The position numbers and the translations under genes are program-made. Shown here one piece after another: positions 12,423 to 22,483 of a DNA stretch of 64,000 bases. Location: NCBI GenBank assembly GCA_029959085.1, contig JARWIR010000001.1, positions 70,928,899 through 70,992,898 of the forward strand, in the 5' to 3' direction. Every line of letters starts with the position of its first letter. Within the stretch, counting starts at the first letter, position 1. This DNA comes from Nemophila menziesii. Lineage: Eukaryota; Streptophyta; Magnoliopsida; Boraginales; Hydrophyllaceae. The notes under the pieces were generated by a model. It saw only the letters and a program-made list of their open reading frames with translations. It had not been told where the DNA came from and ran no database searches.

Positions 12423-12775
12423 TTTTTCTACATGGGCGGTTGCCTCATCCTTGAACGCAAAAGCCGTTCACGTCGTGACAAAGTTGGAGTCTTTCAAGGG
12501 TTTCAACTACAGACGTTAGGCACAAAAGCCACTGATATGCCTTGAACAAGATGAACTAGACCTTGATGTTCTCGAGGTACTCCCCGCCATTAAGGCTAAT
12601 GGGGAATATACTAAAGAACTATATGCTAGGTTTCTGGCTCTCGAAGTTGGGTTCAAGAAAGCTAATTCAGTGGTTAGGGGATGTATCTTGGATAATGTGA
12701 CGAACTCCACGTTTTATTTGTGTGTCGTTGAGAAGTCAACAAGGACTATCTGTGAAACGATTCAGAAAAGGCGGG
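12423..12775 (+). pseudogene. gag remnant of element E
   Basis: A frame reading VTKLESFKGFNYRR, then QDELDLDVLEVLPAIKANGEYTKELYARFL and later STRTICETIQKR, looks like the decayed N-terminal part of a copia gag (the 'FxGxNFxxW' region). It begins without a convincing start and is broken by frame changes. Similarity is weak, so this is a tentative call. Confidence 0.4.
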
Positions 12776-13814
12776 GGTGATGATTCTGATGAGAATAAAT
12801 ACATCACCGGGAAATGGCCCAACAATATCTAATTAGTCATATACAAGTCGAAAAGTGAATCAACTCAAGGATAAGTCCTTTTGTTTCCACGTTTATACAA
12901 GTTTAAGTTTTACTTTGACACCTTGTATTACCACTATTTAACTCTTATTACACTAAATATCATTCACAAACATGATTATATATCAATTGGATATTAAATC
13001 TATATGTGAATAATGAACTATATGAAGAGATCTGTATGGTGCAACATGAAGGGTTAGTGGTTTTGGATTAAGGGGATAAAGTATGAAAACTGAGTAAATC
13101 GTGTTGTGTTTTTAAACTGTCACCTTGCTAATGAAATAGTACCTTAATAAAAGATTGATTGAGTTGTGTTACACTTTTGTCAATAGGTGTATGACATGAT
13201 CATCTTTTGGTACTCTCTGTCATGGGACTTACTGAATTCAATCTTCTATTTATGAATAAAAGATGTGGGGGAAGCTGATCCCAAGAATAAAATTCATTTC
13301 AGTAAATAATGGAATTTACCTTAGCCAGTCTCACTTTATTGGAAAGATTTGACTCTGTTGATATAATGTTTGGTAAAATTTCTTATAAGACTAGTATTTA
13401 TGGATAAGAAAATTGTAGGGGTGTGTACCCCTTAATGAATATGAAATAATTATAAGGATTATGATGTTATTAATGAACTATAATCAACTTGGTATTGTCC
13501 ATATTGTAAAGAGACTCAAGTGGCTAACATTAAGTTGTTCTTTGTCATTTAATAAAGTACGAGAGAGGTACTATTGATCTATATCTGTGTTTTAAAACGA
13601 CTCATGTAGTTCTTGAAGGAATTTTTATACCCATATGAATGATAAAATAAATGGTTGATTCGTTTACTAATACACTTAACCGGGATAGTAATCGTGGAAA
13701 CATTGAGTGATAGGACTAGAACCCATTAATGAGGAACCTATGACTAGTAAGTCTATATAATGCACTAACTTTCTATCCATATAGTGTAAATTGTGCATAC
13801 ATAAGAAAATTAAA

Positions 13815-14345
13815 ACTTAATGAATTCATAACCATGTGTGGTGATCCTATTGAGACGGACTTGATGAATTCACCATTGAGGTTGTTGTATAATGCTCAAA
13901 CTTATTGAATTCATAGCCATGTGTGGTGGTCCTATTGAGATGGACTTGATACCGTTGAGGTTGTTGTATCTTTCTTAAACTTAATGAATTCATAGCCATG
14001 TGTGGTAGTCCTATTGAGACAGACTTAATGAATTCACCGTTGAGGTTGTTGTGTATATTTCCTATGTAATGAATTCATAGCCTGCAGTGGTATTCCTATT
14101 GGGAAGGATTTGATAATTTCACTAATAGGGTGGAGGCTTATTGCTCCTGAAAGAGTTTATGGATGAGTTTATAACTCTTAATGAATTCATAGTCATTAAA
14201 TGGTTGTCCATTGATAAGGACTTAATGAATTCACCATCGTGATTGAGATACGTTGCTCATAATATGACTTCAAGGAGACGTCCTTGATGTTCCCAATGGA
14301 TGAGTTGTTAGTCTCACCATAATTCATAGCCCGTAAGGGTAGTGC
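13815..14345. repeat. GAATTC-bearing minisatellite in element E
   Basis: Five to six units begin with AATGAATTCATAGCCATGTG and contain CCTATTGAGA(C/T)GGACTT and CACCGTTGAGGTTGTTGT. Unit starts are near 13822, 13907, 13986, 14071, 14183 and a decayed one near 14321. Spacing is 79-85 bp, then 112 and 138 bp as the units decay. It lies between the gag remnant and the polypurine tract of E. Confidence 0.85.
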
Positions 14346-14703
14346 AAAAGATAAATTACTTGATGAGTTAGTGTGACACATAATGAGGCTAAGCTTTATT
14401 GCTCTTAATGATCTCGAAATCCAAGTAAGGTTGGATAATGAGGCTAGAGGCTCTTGGAGATCACCTATGTGTAAGGAAAGGGTGATGTTTGAGGAATTTG
14501 TAACTATTAGACGTTTAGAGTATGTGCTGAGAGGGTCTCGATCGAAAACCGTCTAGTTCAAGAGTACGTTCACTTGACATGAATTTGGTGGTTGTCTCAT
14601 TTCACTACGTGTCAATTCAAATCGAAAGATATTGTCACTTAAGTACAATTCACCTGAATGCTGGTATTTATGGAATCTGTTCACCTTCTCTCCCAAAGAA
14701 CCT

Positions 14704-14714
14704 GAGTGGGGGAT
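14704..14714 (+). other. polypurine tract of element E
   Basis: GAGTGGGGGAT lies immediately before the 3' LTR start. It is the expected plus-strand priming site of an LTR element. Confidence 0.7.
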
Positions 14715-15010
14715 TTTTGGAATTATTAAATTAATTAAAATTTATTTTATAAATTATTTCATGCTCTTGGGAGATGTGGAAAATACTATTTGTGTTTAAT
14801 AGTCCCACATTAGAATTTGGGAAAAAACCATTGGAAATTATTCAATACAAAATGATTTTCTTTTCTTGATGAAGAATTAATGGCTCTTTATTTCGCTGTT
14901 ACGGGAGTTACCAAAGCTTGGTCAACAAAGCGGATGGCTTTAATGAGTATTGAAGAACATTTGTCACCAGCCATTGATGAGCATTTATGTGACGGTTTTT
15001 TTCTTGCCAT
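14715..15010 (+). repeat. 3' LTR of element E, truncated by element A
   Basis: Matches the first ~300 bp of the 5' LTR at 11573. It breaks off at CTTGCCAT|TGGTGTCTCC, where the end of element A's LTR begins. The 5' LTR continues at this point with TTCCTCTATAAATAG, confirming an insertion here. Confidence 0.85.
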
Positions 15011-16611
15011 TGGTGTCTCCTGGTGTTTTATAAAATAGCACCCCTAAAATGGAGGGACACGAACCGCAAGTGTACGGGTCGTCAAAAGTAATATCCGGTA
15101 AACGGGAATCAATCTCAAGGATGGATGGATATGACAAATGATGTTATGCAATAAGTGAGGATAGTTGTCATAAGACAAGAAAATAAATGATAAAATGTTT
15201 GTTTTGCTTTTGTTTATAAACTAAGACGCAAGAAAATAAAATACTAAATTAATGCAAATAAATGGACGCAAGTAAAATAAATGCAAGGTAAATATGAGCG
15301 GACGCAAGAATGAGAAGGTGTACTTGAGTATCGCTAGGGGTCCGCCTAATCAATTTAATTAACGTTTTTGTTCAAGGGTAGAATCGGTATTTTAATACTA
15401 GTCGGGATTCTAATATCTCCTAGCCCCCTTGTCGGGTGGACCTAGGAGCTATCCTAAAGTGCTATAAACACCTATCAGCCGAATATGCCTCTTCATATGT
15501 GAATGTCTTATCTCATTGGCTATGTAACTAGTCAAGCATGTCGGTCAATGACGAACATTACACGGTTATTACCTAATTCCGTATTCGAACCCCCCTATCG
15601 GATGATCACTTTTGCCACTTAAAGTGAATAGCCCAAATACTAATACCTAATTCTAGTTGTACTACAAAGAATTAGTAAATAATCGAAAAAATAACAACCA
15701 ATATAAAATACCCAATTCAATTGAAATTATAAAATCCCAAATTCGGAAACAATAAAATAAACTAATTAGGGTTCATCCCTTTTATTGCGATTATCAAGCA
15801 CTTAAAGTAATTAGCTCATAATGAATTGGAAAACTAAAATAAAAGATGAAATAGTCATATTCAATTACAAGAATAAAATGAGTAACCTAATTAAAGGATT
15901 GATTTTGACTGATTATGGAAGAAATGGACTTTTCCACCTTCAATTTTCTTCTTTCCTTTTTGCTTTCGAATTTCTCTTTAGTGTTCTTAGTTGTGTAATA
16001 TGAGTTGTGTGTTTAAAAATAAGGTCTAAGTCTGATATATGATGGAAAAACGGATTGGGATATTCTATAATAAGGAAATAGGTTAAATGAAATAAAAGCC
16101 CAATCCTTAAATGAAATCTCGTAACTGATGTGCAGTTGTTACTAAAACAGTTGTAACTTTTGCGTCCAGACTCGGAATCACTTCGTTCAACTTGAAAAAT
16201 CTAAAATCTTCCTGACTCAGAGGTGCAACTTTCTTATTTCATGACTCTAAGGCTGAATCAGTGGTTAAGTGGCTCAAAAACAGTTATTTGTAACAGCCTT
16301 CCAGATTTCATTCCCATTTTATAAATTCTTCGGATCAACTTTTCTCGCCTTTTACTTTTACACTCGGTCTATGAATTTAATTCCCGTTTCTCCTCCTTTT
16401 CGTGGTGCTCCATCTAATCTATGGACCTAATAAATTTCCACTAAAAACAAACAAATTAACGCACAAAAGCTCTGAAACGCAAATAATACAAATCCAAAGG
16501 GAGAAAACGCAATGTAATCAAATAAGCTTATAAGTCTATGAAATAAGTCAATTAATCACCTAAAATGATGTCTCCTAAGTGCTAATATTTAGAACAAAAC
16601 GGGAGACATCA
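15011..16611 (-). repeat. 3' LTR of element A
   Basis: 1601 bp. On the minus strand it starts TGATGTCTCC at 16611 and ends GGAGACACCA at 15011, so the two ends form a 10-bp terminal inverted repeat with one mismatch. The first 46 bases also form an inverted repeat (GGAGACATCA at positions 37-46). It shares CTTGCGGT and CGTGTCC-type words near its 3' end with D's LTR. Confidence 0.9.
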
Positions 16612-16647
16612 AAACCTCAAACTCAAACCTTTGTCGTCCCGACAAAG
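16612..16647 (-). promoter_or_regulatory. hairpin plus polypurine tract before 3' LTR of A
   Basis: On the minus strand, CTTTGTCGGGACGACAAAG (16647-16629) can form an 8-bp stem with a GGA loop. Exactly 17 nt separate it from the LTR start; these contain the purine-rich GAGTTTGAGG. The same arrangement occurs in B and C. Confidence 0.75.
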
Positions 16648-17175
16648 TAAAATAAAAACAAGGGCCTTAGGTGAAACGCAAAAATGTAGAGTCTAGCAAA
16701 TAACACCCAAAGCGAAACTTAAAATAAATCTCATATAGTATGACCTAGGAATTAATATACACATACACATGTCATGCAAAAATCAAATACAAATAATTAA
16801 TAAAAAATTAACTTCACAATGCTAGAAGGTTACGCTTGTACTTATCTCAAGATGATGGCTATAGGGTGTTCATCAATCCTCACTAACTTTAAACGCTCCA
16901 CTTAGCATGCTCCCTATTAGCCGAATTACAAATCCACTATATATCTATGAATCATGAGGACTTTATGGTTATAGCGTAGGCTTAGGGACGGTATGGAATG
17001 TATAGTTGGTAAATTTGAAGTGAGCTTTTGGCTCTCTCCTCACTTACCATCATCAAACTGTCCACAAGCTTGGGTTTGCACTCGAATATTGTTCTCACTC
17101 AACCCATTTGACGCACTAATGTAGCGTCCCTCAAATTACCCAATAAGCACTAAAGATGATTTCCAAAGCTTTCTA

Positions 17176-17199
17176 CTTTGCCGGTTACTTTAATTTTTC

Positions 17200-17234
<35 letters not shown>

Positions 17235-17250
17235 AAAGACCCCGACAAAG
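17176..17250 (-). repeat. inverted repeat CTTTGTCGG/CCGGCAAAG around (AT)n, element A
   Basis: On the minus strand CTTTGTCGG (17250-17242) faces CCGGCAAAG (17184-17176) across 57 nt that include an (AT)n run (about 17204-17231). One pair is G-U. Elements B and C have the same arms around different simple-sequence loops. Confidence 0.65.
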
Positions 17251-17907
17251 GGTTACAAATAATACATCATCAACAATTGCGCATAAATACAAACGCATAC
17301 AAATTCCCTCCCAATGTAATCTCCCAATAATGAAACCCACCACCCCAAACTCAAGCTCAATACATGAAGTCTAAGGATCGTGATTCAAGTGCGGGTCATA
17401 TGGAAATGCCTAATAAACTAAGGGGATATGTGCTTATATCGAGGCGACAAAAGAAAGGCTTAGAGGCTAAAAATGGGGCTAAGACGGATATAATTAAATC
17501 ACAGGATAGAAAGCTAAAAAAATTCAAATGGCTATCAAAGAACTGCCTCTATCATTTTCCTGGTTGCATAGCTTGCCTCTAGTTCATACTTAAGTGGGTT
17601 CTACTCATTTAGATCTCACATTCTACGAACCACTCAATTTCCTTAAGTACAAGTTTACTTCTTCTGTATTGTTCATTAATTTTTCCTATCAATTACCTAA
17701 TGTTTGCATGCAATTAAGGCGCGTTTTACATCAAATCCTAAGGTCTACTATTTTCTATCATAAATTCATAAAAAGTATGCTTAATGGGGACATTTATAAT
17801 ATTTAACGGTCAAACACACCCCTCAATTAATTTTATTGAAAACGGTACATTAAATAACACATAAAAATTTGGGATAAGGCAACAAACCGCACCCCAAACT
17901 AAAAAAT

Positions 17908-17927
17908 GAGTCGTGTCCCCACGACTC
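17908..17927 (-). repeat. conserved 20-nt hairpin (hp1), element A
   Basis: GAGTCGTGGGGACACGACTC on the minus strand: 8-bp perfect stem, GGGA loop. It lies 67 nt after the env-like stop codon. Identical copies occur in B and C. Confidence 0.85.
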
Positions 17928-17994
17928 GAAAAGACTCAATAAAGAAAATAAACTAATGTACAGTAATAATGAGAAGGGGAGAAGGAAACGTATC

Positions 17995-19235
17995 TTAACC
18001 AGCACGAGGCTGGTTCCTAATGTTGCGTGTAGAGCTCAAATTCTCTAGAATAGTCATTATGAGTACCGATTCTTCAATTACCTTTCCCACATCTGTTATC
18101 ATCTCATCTTGTTTCTCCTCTTAAACTTTCATTCGTTCTTCCAACTCGTTTTCATTTGTCTTCTTCTTACGTGTAGGAAGTCTAGGACCTCTCTCTTCTA
18201 ATTTAGGAGCTCCCTCATGGACATTTTCTATTGATTTTAATGTCATCTCTTCCCCTTTTTTTGTAGGCTCATCCTCTTTGTTCTTGCGTGGTATTTTTGC
18301 GGCTAAACAAATTGTTGTTATGGTGCACGGGAACTTGAGGTTTCTTTGTAAAATAGGGGATTTTTTGAATTCCATGATGAGGTTATAAATTACACGGGCA
18401 ACATCAATTTCTTTCTTCTCCATAATACACGTTATAAAAATAAGTTGTTCCTTTGTTAACTCGGAAATATTATTGTTGCCAAAGAAGGTAGGAACTATGA
18501 AACGTGACCATACTTTAGCATGTGGTAGAAAATCGCTACTAAATACCTGGCTTGCATATCTCTCTCCTACTGGGATGGGAAGTCTCCCATGAATCAAGAA
18601 TTGATCATAAAAAGAATCCCATTCAAAAGATGAATCATTAATTGCTTCGTGTCAAGTTTTGTAATTTCAATGTTTTCTGAATAAGCTCAATTAAGAAAGG
18701 CGGTACCTTTTTGCGTAGGATAAGTGACTGTCCATTTGCAAAAGCTAGTCCTTCATAAAACTCAACCAAAGCAGGGATAAACGTGAGGTTTCTTTTTCAA
18801 TTCTTTTCAACCTAACTTGTCACAAGTGATAGCATAATATTTAAATACACCATTCATAATACCTGAAGGAAATCCTTTCTCTAAACCAAACTTCAAAGTA
18901 TCTACTCGCTCACGAACTTGCTCATTCCAACTAACAAAGACTCTTTTTGGCTTAGTTTCCATCATCTTTATTCGTGTAGATCTTTGTTCCGTAGTGGGTC
19001 CACTAGTACCTTGTTCTTCAACTTCTTCTTCTTCCAAGTTAGGCTTTTTGGGATTACCCACACTTGGGTTCTCTTTCCTCTTCATAGTAGTCTTCACTTT
19101 TCCAATCTTAGGCGGCATAGAACTTGAATCCGGAATCTCAATAGCTTTGTCTGGAGTGGCTCCAGGAATGTTTCTAGCTCTGGGATTACTTCTTGTCTTA
19201 CGATTATAGCACAAGAAATCAGTTCTGTTTGTCAT
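17995..19235 (-). pseudogene. env-like / 'putative plant transposon protein' ORF of element A (broken)
   Basis: Third ORF of Athila-type elements, placed between integrase and the 3' LTR. It starts MTNRTD at 19235 and ends QPRAG-TAA at 17995. The first part runs through an acidic, Lys-rich region to a conserved block (LKFGLEKGFPSGIMNG, AITCDKLG). The middle (about 18600-18806) is broken by frame changes and stops. The reading is recovered from 18597 on (VWSRFIVPTFFG, FPCTITTICLAAKIPR) and ends in a Glu/Lys-rich, possibly coiled segment. No signal peptide or membrane segment is evident, so 'env-like' reflects position only. The colinear ORF of B is nearly intact. Confidence 0.8.
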
Positions 19236-19554
19236 CTCAACGCAACCCAAACTCAAAAGATTAAGGTGAGATATGATATGGGTAATGACTATTTTATGTG
19301 TTTGGAGAGGTTTAATAACTCAATGTATGGGTTTGATGAAGAAGGATTCTTGGTTGAAAGTTGAATTGTGATGGTGTTTTGGATGGATTATGAGTTGATT
19401 GTGTGTTTATGTGGTGTTTAGGGAGAAGATCTGATGATATTGTGGTGTTTTGGTGATGATTTTCTAAGTTATATGGAGCTTCGGACAGATTTATGAAGTT
19501 TCTTGTGTGAGAAGACAAAGTTTGGAGTTTAAAAACTTTTAAGGGTTTGAAAAA

Positions 19555-19870
19555 CCGGCCTACTGTAACTCAACCGAGTTCCCGATCCACGTCGCTGAGT
19601 TGCACAATGTTTTTTTACGCTACTAAAAGTTGCGTCTTTACCTCAGAGGTTAGAGAATTGCCTCCGTTGACCAGGTTCCCGGTTGATGTCGATGAGCGCA
19701 GCTCCACACACACCAATCTCCTTGCGTCTCCACCGCACAGGTCAGAGAGTTTAGGGGCTACAACGCCGATAACCGGGTTCCCGGTTGCTGTCGACAGGAG
19801 CAAACCCAGACTCACCATTTCTTGCGTGTGAGGAAGTGTCAGCAATTGATAACCAGGTTCCCAGTTGTTG
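19555..19870. repeat. array of palindromic AACCGGGTTCCCGGTT-type units, element A
   Basis: Four related units were seen: AACCGAGTTCCCGATC (about 19571), GACCAGGTTCCCGGTT (about 19669), AACCGGGTTCCCGGTT (19771) and AACCAGGTTCCCAGTT (about 19851). Spacing is about 80-100 bp, with TGCGTCT words between. Each unit is a short hairpin. It lies between integrase and the env-like ORF, where B and C carry arrays built on other palindromes. Confidence 0.7.
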
Positions 19871-20109
19871 CATGTTCTGACAATTTTTTTTCATTCTTTT
19901 CCATTCTACTTACTCCAAACTCATGACCTTTTTACTCCTGTAATCATCAAAAACACCAACCTTTCTCATTTCTTAAAAATTAAACACTAATAAACAACAA
20001 CTACTCTAATTTACTCTAAGAATTAAAAAGACATGAAAGCAATAAACTAATATACAATTGAAATGGTTTTTGTTTAACGTCGTTAAGCTCGACGGGTTAC
20101 CTCTCGCAT

Positions 20110-20768
20110 TTATGTAGCTTCGAGGAGGTACATAACCTCCCCAGGATGTGGATCATCCAGGCGATTTATATCCTCACCTCCATGATAGATTTTCAATCGA
20201 TGACCATTAACCATGAAGGTGCGGTGCTCGATTGGATGCTCGATCTCTATAGCTCCATGAGGTGTAACCTTGGTCACAATATAAGGACCAGACCACTTTG
20301 ATCTTAACTTACCCATATAATTACTGAACATGGAGTTGTATTTAAGGACCCTCTGTCCCACTTCAAACTTCTTGTCACGAATACGATTATCATGCCATTT
20401 CTTTGTCTTTTATTTATATAGTTTAGCATTCTCATAGGCGTGAAATCGAAACTCATCAAGTTCATTCAGTTTCATCATACGATTCTTACTCGCTAAAGTA
20501 GGATCCATGTTCATCTATGCTATCGCCCAATATGCACTTAATTCAAGTTCAAGAGGTAAGTGACAAGCCTTACCATACACCATGCGATATGGAGATGCAC
20601 CAATGGGTGTCTTAAATGCCGTACGATATGCCTACAATGCATCATCTAAATTCATTGACCAATCTTTGTGTGTGGAGCCAACCGTTTTTTCTAAAATAAA
20701 TTTGATCTCTCAATTAGAGACAAGCTTGACCATTTGCTTGTGGATGATAAGAAGTAGATACACGATGT
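20110..20768 (-). pseudogene. integrase C-terminal part of element A
   Basis: Integrase joins element cDNA to the genome. Reading leftward from 20768, decayed frames contain SYHPQANGQ (core domain), an [15 protein letters not shown] block, [17 protein letters not shown] and a Lys-rich stretch. They are followed by an open end: MGQRVLKYNS, KWSGPYIVTKV, HGAIEIE and FMVNGHRLKIYHGG, stopping at 20110. The GPYIVTKV...VNGHRLK block is typical of the C-terminus of Athila-type integrases. Several stops and frame changes interrupt the right-hand part. The catalytic N-terminal two thirds are absent because D is inserted here. Confidence 0.85.
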
Positions 20769-22348
20769 TGATGTCTCCCATTTTGTTCTCATTATATGCC
20801 TATAGGAGACATCATTTTTGGTGATTATTTGATTAATTCGATAGACTTTTAGTGTTAAATCGTTATATTTTATTTTCCATCCTTGAATTGTAGTATTTTG
20901 AATTTATTAAGTTTTTGCGCATAAAATGGTATGTTTTTAGTAAAAAGATTGTAGGTTTAAAGATGCTAGTAAGGAGAGGATCAAAGATTAAAGTCTTAGA
21001 TCGTGAAAAGAAGTCAAAGACGAGAAGAAATATCCCGAAGAGTTGATTTAGGAAACTACAAATCTGGAAGGCTGATGTTGATTGCTGATTTTGAGCCACT
21101 TAGACTTGGATTCAGCCTTGACCCATGAGACAAGCTTTGATCCCTTATTGAGTCACTAAGATTTAGCAAGTTGAATGGGTCAATTTGGAGTTGAAATGAG
21201 AAAGTTACAGCCGTTTTAGTGAAGACTATACATCAGTTACGGGATTTAGAATAAAAGAATGGACTTGGATTTTTTAATATTTCATTTATTCACTTAAGCA
21301 ATAGCCCAAGTCCTAATTTTAGAGCATAAAAAGACCTTTGGACTTCTATTTTACACACAACTCAATTTACACAAGTCAGAATCGCTAGACAGAAAGTCAG
21401 AAGCAAGGAAAAGGAGAAAGCTAAGAGCTGGAAAATCCATCTTCTCCAAACCATAGCCAAACCCAATTCCTCAATTAGGTTTTCTTATCTTTTAATTCTA
21501 TATTAGACATGAGTTCATTCAATTTTATTTCTTTAGTTTTTATTTCTATTATGAGCTAAACCTTTTACGTACTTGAGAATCGCTATATGGGTTGAGCCCC
21601 AATTACTTTAATTAATGTTTTCTGATTTGGGATTTTCATAATTTAATTCGAATTGGGCAATTGAGTATTGATTATTATCGTGGGACTATTTACTATTTTT
21701 AATTTGATCAATTAGAGATAGGATATTGTAATTAGGCTATTCACTTAAGTGGCAAAGTGATCACCTTGACGGGGGGTTTAATTACGGACATAGGTAATAA
21801 ACGTAAGGTAGAAATTATTGATCCTGACGGACTTAGTTAACCTTATAGCCAGTTGGGTAGAGAACTTGAAATTCGAAGGTAGCTTATGATCGCCCTGACG
21901 GGGTTTGTAATACCCTAGAATAGCTCCTAAGTCCACCCTGACGGGGTTAGGAGAATCTAGAATCCCGACTATTACTAATTACCGATTTGACCTTTAAAAG
22001 AAGCATTGATTAAGTTTATTTTGGCGAGACCCTTCTGTAACTCAAGTACTATTCTCTTCCTTGCGTCCATCCTTTATTTACTTATTTGTATTTTCATTAT
22101 TGCGTTAATTTATTATTTAATTTCTTGCGTCTTTAGTTATTATCAAAACCCAAATAAATATATTATTCATTTACTTTTCTTGTCATTCAAACAACTATTT
22201 CCAATTACTGCATAACACTTTAGTCTTATCCAATCCGTCCCTGAGATCGAATTCCCGTTTACAGGATATTACTTGGACGACCCGTACACTTGCGGTACGT
22301 GTCTTGCCTTTTTAGGTGTGTTAATTTAGAACACACAAGGAGACACCA
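20769..22348 (+). repeat. 5' LTR of element D
   Basis: 1580 bp, starting TGATGTCTCC and ending GGAGACACCA. The first 46 bases form an inverted repeat. It contains repeated CCTGACGGGG words (about 21770-21940), matched as CCCGTCAG-type words in B's LTR. The 5 bp before it are GATGT; the matching right-hand copy is missing with the 3' end of D. Confidence 0.9.
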
Positions 22349-22352
22349 AGTT

Positions 22353-22370
22353 TCGATGCCGGGGACGGTA
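22353..22370 (+). other. degenerate primer-binding site of element D
   Basis: Four bases after the LTR, CGATGCCGGGGACGG stands where B has TGGCGCCGGGGACGG and C has the fuller TGGCGCCGCTGCCGGGGA. The latter differs at one base from a plant tRNA-Asp-type site. Confidence 0.6.
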
Positions 22371-22388
22371 GCGTGTGACCACGGATCC

Positions 22389-22465
22389 GTAAGTGTTTTA
22401 ATTGTTATTTTTAGTTTATTTTATTTTTTCGGCTTTACGCTTTTCTTTGTTTTGCTTCTTCTCAG
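22389..22465 (+). other. possible intron in the leader of element D
   Basis: A good donor, GTAAGTG, at 22389 is followed by a T-rich stretch and an acceptor, TTCTCAG, ending at 22465. The gag ATG follows at 22484. C has a comparable pyrimidine tract and CAG before GTTT (about 51060-51070). Splicing is not shown. Confidence 0.3.
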
Positions 22466-22483
22466 GTTTTACAGATCTGGTGT

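Larger units (their letters stand above)
11573..15010 (+). mobile_element. decayed LTR retrotransposon E, probably copia-type, with 3' LTR cut by element A
   Basis: Two diverged direct repeats define it: a 5' LTR from 11573 (TGTTGGAATTATTAAATT) and a 3' LTR from 14715 (TTTTGGAATTATTAAATT). Both share matching stretches such as ATTAATGGCTCTTTA, ACGGGAGTTA and GAGCATTTATGTGACGG. A polypurine tract, GAGTGGGGGAT, lies directly before the 3' LTR. The internal part is only about 2.3 kb, with a gag remnant and a minisatellite and no pol, so the copy is non-autonomous or heavily deleted. The 3' LTR ends at 15010 where element A was inserted; its remainder was not found. Superfamily is inferred from the weak gag similarity. 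Confidence 0.8.
15011..20768 (-). mobile_element. Athila-like Ty3/gypsy element A (3' half)
   Basis: Minus-strand element inserted in the 3' LTR of E. Reading on the minus strand from the right: end of integrase (20768-20110), a palindrome-rich array (about 19870-19555), an env-like ORF (19235-17995), hairpins and polypurine tract, and a complete 3' LTR (16611-15011). Its gag, protease, RT and 5' LTR should lie further right, but element D interrupts integrase at 20768/20769 and none of A was found beyond D. Assignment rests on integrase motifs, the env-like ORF and LTR similarity to elements B and D. Confidence 0.88.
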
